Below are positions 25,195 through 36,084 of a stretch of DNA of 64,000 nt, piece by piece. Position 1 is the stretch's first letter; each line of letters starts with the position of its first letter. The stretch spans positions 4,334,501 to 4,398,500 of the forward strand of contig JABWDB010000015.1 in assembly GCA_019614645.1 (NCBI GenBank), read 5' to 3'. This stretch comes from Stratiolaelaps scimitus (taxonomy: Eukaryota > Arthropoda > Arachnida > Mesostigmata > Laelapidae). Made by a program: the position numbers and the translations under genes. The notes under the pieces were generated by a model. The model had not been told where the DNA came from. It saw only the letters and a list, made by a program, of their open reading frames with translations, and did no database searches.

Positions 25195-25311
25195 CAGGTT
25201 ATCGGAAGCCAGAGGCCGCAGGTTCGAGCCCCGCTGCGTGACATATAAGAGAGCTTAAGCATTGTAAAATTGCAGCTCCTTTAATAAACCAATAAAACCT
25301 TTACCTTTACC
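25195..25311 (+). mobile_element. tRNA-derived SINE, family A, best copy
   Basis: The B box GGTTCGAGCCC is at 25221-25231, followed by the body and a tail of AATAAACCAATAAAACC ending in repeated TTTACC. The A-box half is weak. The body matches the minus-strand fragments at 909-986 and 62931-62980, which shows a dispersed family rather than a chance tRNA-like match. Confidence 0.7.
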
Positions 25312-26109
25312 AACACTGTGTGTATATTTGTAAGCAAGCCGACGGAACCCTTAAGTCTCTCGAAGCGGGGCTTGAACCTTGAAATATTTATGCTCGTTTT
25401 TTTCTGTTCTACACGACTCAGTCAACGTAATCCGTTAAGCAACCTCTGGTGGTCAAACGAATCCGCACTCTAATGTCATATTTCAAATAGAGGTTCCCTG
25501 CGATCTTCAGTCGTCCTCAAAAGCATTTGGTCTTCGGCCTGCTCTTGAATCAGTGAGGTTCAAGCTTTTCATCTGCCTTCAACTTGTATATTGTCGAGTC
25601 ACTAAATGGCCGAGTGATCATCGCTGAATCTGATTGTACATCGACTATTGAGGTGGAGTCGTGTTAATTTTATGGTTACAGACAAATCTCTCATGATAGG
25701 TCGAGAAACTGTTGCTCAAAAGGTTTTGTAATTATACATCCATTGTTATGCCTAAAATACAATACAAGGCTTGGTTCATTTACGTAACCGCAGTCTTCTC
25801 ACAACGCTCAAGTTCTCGTAAAAATAACAGTCAACTTTTTGTCTCGTTTATTCGCCCTTGTCGGGTAGCCAGTTAACAACGAGTAATACAAATATATATG
25901 CATATGACAATATATTAAATAATAAAAATATGTAATAGTGAAAAGGTGGTGTCGTCTCATGGTTTATTTATAACTGGTACCAGATGCGTATGCATGTGTC
26001 ATTTTAAGCAAACACATAATAAGCGAGTGTATGCGCGTCAATTTAGCTGCTAAGATATGTTGGTCTTAAGCGATAAGTGTACTTGTCATTAGTAGAGTGA
26101 CTATATCGA

Positions 26110-26965
26110 AGCAGAACCATGGTGGTGCCAACTGAAATCCCTGAGGAGATTCGCCTCAAGAGTTAAGAACTCCTCGTGAAACAGGTTCTCGGTTTCAAGA
26201 AATAGGCGAACATCTTGGGATCGGTTAGAGCCCTGCTAGGATATTGTCGCTGAAATACTAACAATGAGGCAATGCCGACAACGAAGTACGACCCGGTGTT
26301 TCTACATGTTTTGTTAATCTACAAATTTAAAATGTTGAATGTTGGCTGTGGGTCGGCCCGGAAATGTATTTATTTAATCTACAAATTTGCTGAACACATG
26401 AATGAGTGCACGTGAGCAGAGCGACAATATCGCTTCACTAAGAAGCTGTGTGGCGTGCATAATTAGAAAGGCGTAGCTCAGTGATGATTAGCAGTATATT
26501 GGAGAACCTTGCTACGAAGTAAGCGCTTGTAGAGTTAAAAGAGTTACAAGCCCTGTGTTCTCGCGGAACATCATTTGGACAGACGAAGCGGAACTCGAGC
26601 TGCTGGGGACGAGACGATGCCAATGTGTACGAGGGCCTTCCAATGTGAGTGTCTCAGGCCCTCTTTCAAGGATGGAAGGTAGTCTGTGATGGTTTAGAGT
26701 TATCTCCAGGGTAGGTCAATCGGTTGCCCTCGCAAGCAAAGGAGGTAGTATTTGTGGCCAGATCTTCAACGAGCCAACGATCCTAAGCATAAATCGGCAT
26801 CAGAATTGCGTTTTATGCGCTGACAGAACCCACTGCTAGACTGGCCCGCCCAGCGCCCACACCTTAACCTCTTATTGGAAACCTCTGGGCAGAAGTTGAC
26901 CATCGACTGGCAGAACTAGCGTCCCTGCACAAGCTCACAAGAACGCTATAGAAATAGTGTAAAGT
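26110..26965 (+). pseudogene. Tc1/mariner-like transposase relic
   Basis: Fragments in shifting frames run in the order of a Tc1-type transposase: a helix-turn-helix-like RFQEIGEHLGIG (about 26190), ARILSLKY and GNADNEVRPG, then a catalytic-domain segment with IIWTDEAELEL (about 26570), then WPAQRPHLN (about 26843) and, after a frameshift, NLWAEVDHRLAELASLHKL (about 26880). The last corresponds to the usual WPAQSPDLNPIENLW region with the third catalytic acidic residue. Multiple stops and frameshifts make it non-functional. Terminal inverted repeats were not identified. Confidence 0.75.
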
Positions 26966-27228
26966 GGAACACAGCGCTCCATATTGGAAATCGGGAGCTG
27001 CGTCTCTTACAAATGAGATATCAGACAAGATAGACTCCATATATATATATATATATATATTATTTGTAAGGAACGCAGCTTCGTGGCTCGAAGTCCATTA
27101 TAAATAATGCCGCCTGACATTGGCGTCGCAGAGACTGATTTTACTAGGCAATCTAGGCAATTAAATTTATCAACTTTAGAAGTTCAACGTTTCCCGCGTT
27201 TTTAATAAACGGAAACGCTTTTTATTTG

Positions 27229-27231
<3 letters not shown>

Positions 27232-27270
<39 letters not shown>
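27232..27270. repeat. (AT)n microsatellite
   Basis: About 19 AT units; shorter AT tracts lie at 27038-27061 and 27443-27466. Confidence 0.95.
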
Positions 27271-27272
<2 letters not shown>

Positions 27273-27466
27273 TGTATCCGCTGTGCTTCTTCGATAACAA
27301 ACACAGATTTTTGGACTTTTTAGACCAAAAACGACCATTTAGCATAATAACGATCACTGTCATTGTTATCTGCGTTCACGAATTTCTCCTTTGAGCTATG
27401 CACGTCAAAGGCCCTCTATTTTGTACGCTCGTGCTATTTCGATAATATATATATATATATATATAT

Positions 27467-27675
27467 CTTCGTGCTGACCCTCAGCTGTTGCCCCATCTGA
27501 CATGCCTCAGCTGTTATTTCGCTTTGTCCATTCTCTTCCTTACTCGTACCTGGCAAGAATCTTCAAATAAAGAAAGATGATAAAGAACTCCAAAGATTAT
27601 CCGCGTCTGAACCCAATCCACACGTCCCTTCTAGCAGTCCACTACGCTCACCACTAGACCATCTAGGGGGCTAAT
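27467..27675 (-). mobile_element. tRNA-derived SINE, family C
   Basis: Read on the minus strand, the head has an A-box-like GATGGTCTAGTGGTGAGC (about 27650-27667) and a B-box-like GGGTTCAGACG (about 27608-27618). A body follows, ending in GCTGAGGGTCAGCACGAAG and running into the AT microsatellite at 27443-27466. The body matches 15797-15910. AT-repeat tails are common for SINEs and may have seeded the microsatellite. Confidence 0.65.
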
Positions 27676-27941
27676 TCGATAATCGGAGGTTACGTAATTG
27701 CTACATAGTTACATTCATTGAACTCCGATCGTGTTCAGTATAGACTGTGAAGTAACGTCGAAAGCATTCTCCAAGTTACGCTTGACTTATATTTACGCAG
27801 TCTTGCTTGAACGACAGCCCGGATCTGTTGAAGGGTGATTCGATTTAATTCGCTAGCTAGCTTCGATGTTAAATCCAAATTTCGGTGACATACACATGTT
27901 CCAAGATAGAGCAATCATTAAATGCAAAAAACGAAAAGTGA

Positions 27942-28004
27942 GGTCGAATAATTCATTTTACAGGTCGAGTAATTCATTTTACAGGTCGAGTAATTCATTT
28001 TACA
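27942..28004. repeat. Three tandem copies of a 21-bp unit
   Basis: The unit GGTCGAGTAATTCATTTTAC plus one base is repeated three times, the first copy with one substitution. It is a small minisatellite; the open frame through it shows no recognisable protein. Confidence 0.85.
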
Positions 28005-28659
28005 GGCAGTGTCGTTTCACACGATTGCAGGTGTATTTCCGGACAAATGACTCGGGCGACAGCTGACCCTCCTCGTATGCGAGTAGGATAATTTAGAATT
28101 CGCTCATTCAGCCGCAGAAAGGATGTCACCATCTCCATCCGATGAAAGGACATACGCATTGAGGCAGAGCCTCTGTCCTTGTGGCCTTACATGGCTCTTC
28201 GTGACTATATACAGTTATACATGGCAATCCCCTGTACGGCGTGTTCGTTTGGCCTTTCACCCATATGAAGTATACGTAGCCAACTATTCATTAAGTAAAT
28301 TGTTCGTACAAGTAGGTATGGAGATTTGCCCACTGTGCGTATATTCAGCATGTCGAGGGTGTGCTCTCTCTTTATTAAAAATCAAGATATCTCTAGGCTA
28401 ACAATTATGCATTGATACAAGCTAAATATAGACTTCTGGAACGTTTAAGTATTTCGTTAATTTGATCCTGTGCGAGAATCGTGAATTGATATATCCCTTT
28501 GAAGAAAAGGGTATTTTTTTATCGCATTGGAAATATTGGGAATTGCAAGGGTGGCGTAATAATCTGTTTATATTTTTTCGTTTCTTTCCTTAATTACTCC
28601 TCTCTCCTTATAGCTTTCTTTCCTTAATTACTCGCTGCTGAGTAGTTTTGTGTCACTTC

Positions 28660-28735
28660 AGGGCGTTCGAACCCGCGTCCTCCATCACTCTACAGCCGAA
28701 GAACTAGCCTTGCTAATAATGCCTCATCAGATTGA
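28660..28735 (-). mobile_element. Possible tRNA-like SINE head
   Basis: On the minus strand a B-box-like GGGTTCGAACGCC (about 28663-28675) follows about 40 bp after an A-box-like GGCTAGTTCTTCGG. No cloverleaf could be folded by eye, so this is more likely a SINE head than a tRNA gene. Confidence 0.35.
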
Positions 28736-29318
28736 TGAGTATAGCGTAATTCACAATGGCACCATGGATGCCGCTGTAATTTCGTCATCTCTATTGGAAA
28801 TACCCATCGCAGAAGTTCGTTTGTATCCCGGCCATTAGATTTGTTCGTTATTTGACTTTCTGACCATCAGATGTTTGACTATTCGACTTGCTTATCTTCA
28901 GATACTTTCCTGCCAGACCTTCTGATCAGCAGAGAGTTCGTTATAAGGCTCTCTGCCGCCGAGGATGCTTGTGGTGGTTTGTAACGGCAACCGTGATACC
29001 TGCGATAGCCCCGCAGCAAGGACCGCGGAAATGCCTACAATCTTGAGGCACTGCATAAGCGATGTTGTATCCGGACCCAAGAACGACTCGGGCCTTTTGC
29101 CAACAACATCTCACGGGTCAGCCGGAACAGAACGTGGCACTGGCTGACTACCTGAGCACCGTTTGATTGCACATGTCGGTTTTAGCATTGCTGGCTGTCG
29201 CTGACGCCATGGCTGCTACTGCTTGTCGAGCGTTTTCGTCGCGTCAGCTGGAATCAGCCCTCTTTCTCTCTCTCTCGAGACCGTAGTGACTGTAGCGATA
29301 GCGCCCCATGCGGCAGGG

Positions 29319-29326
29319 TATATAAG
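29319..29326 (+). promoter_or_regulatory. TATA box of vitellogenin copy 1
   Basis: TATATAAG in GC-rich context lies 72 bp before the ATG, implying a 5'UTR of about 40 bp if transcription starts about 30 bp downstream. The same element is at 39846-39853 in copy 2. Confidence 0.8.
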
Positions 29327-29390
29327 GGCATCTTATTGATTCAAGGAACAGGTTGGAAGGTGTGGTTGAATAATCAACTAACCGTCCACG

Positions 29391-32300
29391 ATGAGGTTCT
29401 TCGTCCTCCCTCTTCTCCTGGCTGCGGGTACGTTACCGAAATCAGTCTGAGGTGTTTACATTCGTTTCACTGTTAAACTCATGACCGTGAATGCTTATGG
29501 AATGATCACATAAACATAACGGTCGAGGCCGGATTGTCCTATCTTGATGAGTATATTTAATGCTGTATGACTGAATGCGTGAAGAATGTTTGGCCGCATC
29601 TACTAGGACTTGAATTCAAGCTTTTTCTCACATATACAAAATAACTTTTAGCGATATCCAAACGATTTGCGTTATAACCGGTCAAAGACAAAAACGCACT
29701 CTAAACATACATCAAAGAAGCCCAAGTGAACGTTCCTTGGAGATGGCCTGCCAGTGACAAGTAGCCGGCCTATCGCTCAATCGACCACTTGTGAATTGGT
29801 ATTATTCGTAGTTGCCTGTTCATTCAATGCCGATTCCCTAAATGTGTAGGGTTCATATCCATAGATATCTCCCGTCCGCAACACATAGAAACAGCGTATA
29901 TGTATGTACTCTAGAGAAAAAATATGCCCAAAACTATACTACGCTCTGCTTTTAATATGAACGTACATCTAATGTTTTCTTACGCACATCACAATTAGCC
30001 GCCAGTGCCGAGGTGTTCCACTTTGTTGGTCAGCATGGCCAAGGCTCGTCTGTCTACGGCGTCCGTGGCGCTGTGACCGTCGGCACCCACCAGCTGACCG
30101 GCGAGAAGGCTGCCCTTGAGTACAACGGTACCCTCGCTATTCAGCAGGTCCGTGAGGGCGAGTACCTTGCCAAGTTCACCCAGTTCACAGTCGGCAAGTA
30201 CGACAGGATTAACAGGAACATCAAGGATGAGACCTTCGGTGACCTCACGCCCGAGGAGCAGCGTCTGGTCAAAACCCTTCACGAGGGCGGCGACTACCAG
30301 CAGGAGATGCAGAAGCCTGTGAAGTTCTACATGAAGGGGGGTCAGGTTGTCCGCATGGAGGCTGGCAAGGAGCACCACCAGTGGTCCCTTAACATCTTCC
30401 GTGGAGTGTTCACCCTTCTCCAGAACCAGGTTGAGAAGCCCACCAACCTCGCTGTCCCCTACCTTGAGTACAAATACGAGGATGGAATCACTGGCAACTG
30501 CAAGGTCCAGTACCAGATCTTCTCTCAGCCTCAGTACGGTGCTGACCCGGATGTCTACAATGTTACCAAGACCAAGAACTACAAGGACTGCCTCGGCCGC
30601 CCTGTCTATCTCCACCTGAAGGATACCCAGCGCGGCTGCGGCGGTGTTTGCGACAACCACCGTCCCGAGAACTTCCTTGACCAGTACGAGGAGGAGCACA
30701 CCGACTACGAGATGAAGCCCACTCCCGGCTGCCCTGTCCACCAGCAGCGCAAGGATACTCTCGTCACTGTTCAGACCGTCACCAAGTACAACGTCTCCCA
30801 GGGCTACCTTGATGAGGCTCGCTCCGAGCATATTGACATCTACCACCTGTTCGGTGGCCGGATCCAGGTTTTCACCACTCTCTATCTTCACCATCGTGGC
30901 GTTGAGGGACCTAAGTTTGGTGGGCCCCAGAACGTCGAAACCTACGAGACCCTTCAGCAGCGCCTTCCCCGTGAGGAGGATGAGCTCGACATTCCCATCT
31001 TTGCCCTTATGAAGGAGCACACTAAGCACCAGCAGTATCCCCAGTACTTCCAGAAGCACTTCGACGCTGTCATTCACGAGCTGCGTCAGATCCAGGAGCA
31101 CCAGAAGCAGGGACAGGGTGAGCAGCAGGCGTACAACACTCCCGCTTACCTCGTCGAGCTTATCCAGGCCGTTTCTGGAATGACCGAGGAAGAGCTGAAG
31201 AAAACCATGCCCGCCGTCGTTCGTCAGCAGCAACCCAAGCAGCTCGGTGAGGAGGAGCACCTTCGTCGCCAGCTCTGGATTGAGCTTCTCGGCAAGGCTG
31301 GCTCCAAGACTGCTGTCAAGGTGGCCATTGAGTTCATCAAGAACCACACCTTCACTCCCACCGAGACTCGCCGCGTCCTTCAGGACATCGCTGCCTTCCA
31401 GTCCTACCCCGACACCGAGATGATTGAGCAGCTGCTTGGCCTCTGTCTCCAGGGACAGGGTCAGGGCCACGGACAGGGTCTCACCTCCACCGGCAAAGCG
31501 ACCGCCTGTGTCGCCGCTGGCAAGGTGATTTCCAAGGGCTGCAACTCTAAGGTTTACCAGTGGGCGCAGAAGCACCAACACGAGAGGAAGCTCGTGAATG
31601 ACAAGCGTCACGTTATCGGTGGCGGAGACGAAAAGCACGGTTACGAGACCGAGCCCGAAGCTGAGGAGTACCGCCTGACCACAGGCCACTTCCCCATCCA
31701 GCACCAGTTCCTCTGCACCCCCGAGAAGCTCCAGCAGTACGTTGAGCGTCTTACCCAGTCGCTTCGCCAGGCTACTGACTTCAAGGACATCGTTGCCTAC
31801 ATCAACGGTCTTGCTAAGATCGAGAAGCCCGAGGTTCTTCCCAAGCTCATCGGATACATCGAGGGCACCGCTGAGAACCTCAAGCACGTCAAGCAAGAGG
31901 GTGAAGATGAGGAGGAAGCTGTCGAGTTTGTGCGCCGCGTCGCCATCCTTTCCCTTCGCAATGTCGCCACCAAGTACCCCAAGGAGGTCAACCCTATTGT
32001 CCGCGTCATCTACCAGAACACCACTGAGGAGGTCCAGACCCGTATTGTTGCCTTCGACATCTGGCTGAATACCCAGCCCGCCCAGTGGGAGATCGAGAAG
32101 GTCATGCAGGTGGCCAATAAGGATTCCTCCCTTGAACTTACTCACTACGTCTACACTGGCCTTAAGACCGCCATGAAGGCCGAGGAGCCCTGCTACAAGC
32201 TGCTGTAAGTTTTCGTAACTTTTTCTATAGTTTCCGTAAATATTGCCCCTTTGCAGAATTTTCCCAGAACATTCGGCTTAACTGGACATATTTTTTGATT

Positions 32301-35300
32301 CGCCGATTAACGAATATACAGGAGGTGGCATTGTAGTCGTGAAGATATTTTAAATTGCTAACGGCGACCTCATATATATTTGGGAAATGATAAACAATTT
32401 GTCTTCATGTATTCAATGTCTTCTGAACAGGGCTCAGCGCATCCGTGCCGCCTGGACCCAGATCCGTCCTTTCGATTTTGGCGCCGAGTTCTCCCACCTT
32501 CGCTCCAGGGGCTACTACAGCTGTGAGTATATCGATATGCATCTGAAAGTTTTATGGTGTGTGTACAACACTTGAGTGTTGTACACACAAATTATTACCT
32601 CACGACATTTACATAGCAATTGCCGCCGCTACATAATTATTCACACTCTCTGCGCATTTGGCGAATATTGTTTGTATCGCAGTATTCTCATTATAAGCTA
32701 TCTTCAAATGCATCATATTTCAGACGTTGAGAACTACGGCATCCGTGGTATCTGGAAGATGATCGGTTCCAACACCACCCTGATTCCCAGCTATACTGAG
32801 GCGAAGTTCGAGCAGGTTCGTGGTCCCTTCATGAAGACCCTCTTCGGAGGCAAGCTCCTTGTTAAGGGTGGCAACAAGATCTGGGAGCAGCTCGTTGGCA
32901 AGGACGGTCTTCTAGAGCGCATCTCTCATGCCGTTGGTGGCCAAACCCAGCGTGGCCAACAGCAGACCCAGCACATTTTCAAGGACATTGCTCAGGGTAT
33001 GGGCATTAACAAGTACGAGGATGAGACTCCTAAGGCTGTTCTCTTCTGGAACCTCTTCGCCGGTGAGGCTGTGATCCCCATCGACCAAGGCTACTTCCAC
33101 GAGCTCAGGCAGGAGCTTCTGCAGACTGTCACCAAGCTCGGCCAGCAGGGTCTTACCGGTCACTACTTCCGTGTGTTCGTGCCCACTAAGGCCTTCCACG
33201 TTGAGCCCACCACTATCGGTCTTCCGATTGTCCACTCGACCATCCATCCCATCGTCTTCTCTGTTCGCTACGAGAACCTTAAGCTCCACTACAGCAACGA
33301 GGAGGGCCGCGTGACTCCCCGCACCTTTGAGTTTTCGGGAACCGTCCACCCTACCGTTCTTTCCTTCCGTCAGGCTCGCGTCTTCGTGGCTGGAAAGGAG
33401 GGTCGCCCCACCCCCACAATGAAGATTACTGATATCAAGGAGTTCAACCTTCGTTTCGATTTCCGCCTTGGCTATGTCCAGCCTGAGCACCGCTTCCACG
33501 TCCAGGTCAAGCCTGTCTTCGAGCGTGTCTTCCACTCTGGCCACTGCACCGAGCTCAAGCTTCAGGCTAACACCATCATCGACGAGGAGCCCCAGACCAA
33601 GGTTGTCGATTACGGCAAGTGTGTTAAGACTCTTTACGAGCCCATCCGCCGCAACCAGCAAATCGGTGGCCACTGGCTCGGAATGGTCCTTCGCCTCGCC
33701 GGTGAGTCTCACCAGCCCTGGTCCGGTCTTCCCATCTTCGGCTCCAAGGAGGCCCGTTACGAGGGTTTCTTCGCTGCCGCTTTCAACCGCCTCGCCAACA
33801 AGGGTATGAGGCACCATGCTATCACTCTTTACCTCGAGGCCGACAAGCAGCAGCCCATCAACGAGTGGTCCGCTACCATCGATTTGGACTCCAACCTCGA
33901 GCGTCTCGCTAAGGTTGCCATCACCGAGCAGGCCCAGAAGGTCCACAACATTAAGGCTGAATACATGTCCCGCAAGCAGCCCATAAACGGTGAGCTCCAG
34001 CAGGTCATCCGCAAGATTGAGACCCTCCTCCAGAACGCCGCTGAAGAAATCGACGAGACCACCATCGAGCGCCAGATGCTCATCAAGATTGAGGGTCGCT
34101 ACCAGGGTCAGCCCAAGAGCACCATCAATGTTGCCATGAAGAAGATCCACAATTTCGAAATGACTGAGCAGCAGTACGCCCTCGCCGCTGAGCACAAGGA
34201 ATCTAACATGGGCTTCGAGCTCTACGGCAACGTGTCCTACCCTATGATCGGCTCTCCCTTCCGCTACGATCCTACCTACTTCTCCGAGGATGAGCGCATG
34301 AACGGCACTCTCGTTGCTAAGTTCCACGGTATGCAACAGCAACAACAGGAGCAGGTTTACCGCGTCAGGTTCCACGCTGTCAAGTCTGAGGAGCAGAAGC
34401 AGGAATCCGAGTACGAGTGGTTTGAGGTCCGTTGCCTCGCTGAGCAGAAGGCCGGCAAGACCATGACCGACACTTGCAAGAAGGCTATCCTTAAGGACAA
34501 CTCCCTCGACGCCATGAGGATGACCATCGAACTTCCTCGCAACGTCCACCCCAAAGTTAAGTCTCTCGCTTACAAGGCCCTCGACATGATCAAGTATAAC
34601 TTCTACCACCATATGCAGACCAAGATCGCCGACCGCAAGCAGCGCGAGTACCAGCAACTTGTGCTCCAGAACGGCGAGCAGGAGATCCACATTTCTGCCA
34701 ATGCTACTCGAGACTCCGCCTGGTCTCTCCTCTACAATGTCCGCGTCGAGATGCCCTTCGAGAACGTCACCTTCTCTGAGATCCGTCTCCCCGGAGTCCG
34801 CCCCGTCCACATGCAGCTCTCCGGCAAGCAGCAGCTCAAGCATGTCATGTTCCACGGCCAGAAGGATAACACCTGTGTTCTCGGCTACAATAGCATCCGC
34901 ACCTTCGACAACGTCACCTTCGATCTCGATACCAAACGTGGCTGCGAGTACGTCCTTACCCGCGACCAATCCCAGGGCAACCCCGACTTCACTGTCACCT
35001 TCCAGGTCGTCAGGCCCGATACATTCGCTAAGAAGATCCGCGTCCAGCTGTACAACAAGGAAATCGAGTTCCAGCCTTTCACTACCACTGACCGCCACTT
35101 CCAGGTCGTCGTCGACGGCAAGCAGCTGACGTTAACCTTCGGCCAGCCCCTCGTTATCGAGTACGGTGTTGGCATTAACAAGCGCATCACCATCGCTGCC
35201 CACGAAACGTCCAACCCCCACCACCCGCCCGTTCTCACCCTCCGCACCCACCCCAAGGATTTCGGCCTCCAATTCGACGGTTTCGCCGTCAGGGTCTTCG

Positions 35301-35977
35301 TCGACGACAAGTACAAGGGCAAAACCAACGGCGTGTGCGGCAACAACGACAACAACCAGGAGCACGAGTTCATCGGACCCAACGGCCACGAGTACACCCA
35401 CTCTAACGAGTTCATCGCCGCCTACGGTATCGGCTCGACCTGCAAGGTCCCCGCTCCGAACACCCGCGAGCAGATGATGGAGACACTTAAGCAGGAGGTC
35501 GAACAGATCCGTCGCCAGGAGCAGATCAAGAAGGAGAAACTCCGCCAGGAGATGCAGGACAAGTACTCCCAGGGCCAACAGGGCGAGGAGCAATTCAGCA
35601 AGTTCTGGATGGAGCAGCGGGACGAGCAGTTCTGGGGAAGGGAGCAGGATCCCATGCACCACCAGCAGCATCAGTGGAGCCCCGAGACAGAGCAAGAAGA
35701 TCGTCAGATGTTCCGGACCACTTTCTCTATGGAGAACGGCCTCGCCTGCTTCTCTTCTAAGCCCGTCGCCACCTGCAAGCCCGGATACGAGCCCCACGGA
35801 GTGCTCCGCATTGAGCGCGTCGAGTCCATCTGTCTTGAGACGAACAACGAGGCTGCCAGGCAAGCCATGCACGATGTCCGCGACGGACTCACTGTCGACA
35901 TCCTCGCCCTTGAGCGCTACCAGAAGGGTCGTCTCTTCACCATGCACAACGTGCCCAGGTGCGAGCGTCACGACTAA
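29391..35977 (+). CDS. Vg: Vitellogenin (large lipid transfer/yolk protein), copy 1
   Basis: Four exons, 29391-29427, 29999-32204, 32431-32522 and 32724-35977 (TAA), give 1,862 residues with agreeing phases and GT-AG sites. Residues 1-16 form a signal peptide (MRFFVLPLLLAAAASA) before EVFHFVGQ. Residues about 18-780 are the lipovitellin N-terminal (LPD_N) region. A Gly/Gln-rich GQGQGHGQG lies near residue 497. The open beta-sheet region follows, with a poly-Gln patch near 1313. A von Willebrand factor type D domain runs about 1490-1680, with C1496 in CVLGYNSIRTFDN and C1650 in GVCGNNDNN. A Gln/Glu/Lys-rich segment (about 1690-1775) and a Cys-containing tail end the protein. Length fits arthropod vitellogenins; no polyserine tract is seen. 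Codons strongly prefer C/G third positions, typical of a highly expressed gene. The product should be secreted and taken up by oocytes as yolk. Confidence 0.97.
32559..32588 (+). repeat. Perfect 14-bp inverted repeat in vitellogenin intron 3 (copy 1)
   Basis: GTGTGTACAACACT, a 2-base loop TG, then AGTGTTGTACACAC. It lies 37 bp after the donor of intron 3 and is identical in copy 2 at 42981-43010. Confidence 0.9.
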
Positions 35978-36001
35978 ATGAGATCTAAAAGTTGATAACT
36001 A

Positions 36002-36013
36002 AATAAAAATAAA
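36002..36013 (+). terminator. Polyadenylation signals of vitellogenin copy 1
   Basis: Two adjacent AATAAA hexamers, 25 bp after the stop codon, imply a very short 3'UTR. Confidence 0.8.
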
Positions 36014-36084
36014 GCATGAAGCTCATTCGGTCCAGAAAAATGTGTATGCGGAAAGTTTTATTCTTGTTTGTATTACGTATATAT

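Larger units (their letters stand above)
28843..36080 (+). repeat. Left copy of the tandem vitellogenin duplication unit
   Basis: The unit begins at GTTCGTTATTTGACTTTCTG and ends just after GTATTACGTAT in the 3' flank. It matches 39374-46502 almost base for base in exons, with indels in the promoter flank and intron 1. It contains promoter, all four exons and the polyadenylation signals, so the whole gene was duplicated. Confidence 0.93.

Noticed and set aside
28123..28401. Open frame of 92 codons before the vitellogenin pair
   Set aside because: No domain, no splice or promoter context and low-complexity-free but featureless sequence; frames of this length occur by chance throughout the window.
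29995..35971. Very long minus-strand open frames (716, 728 and 279 codons) opposite the vitellogenin exons, repeated in copy 2
   Set aside because: They are mirror images of strongly C/G-ending codons in the sense frame. Their translations are Leu/Val/Asp-rich without domains, they run through sense exons and an intron, and their presence in both copies follows from the copies being nearly identical.
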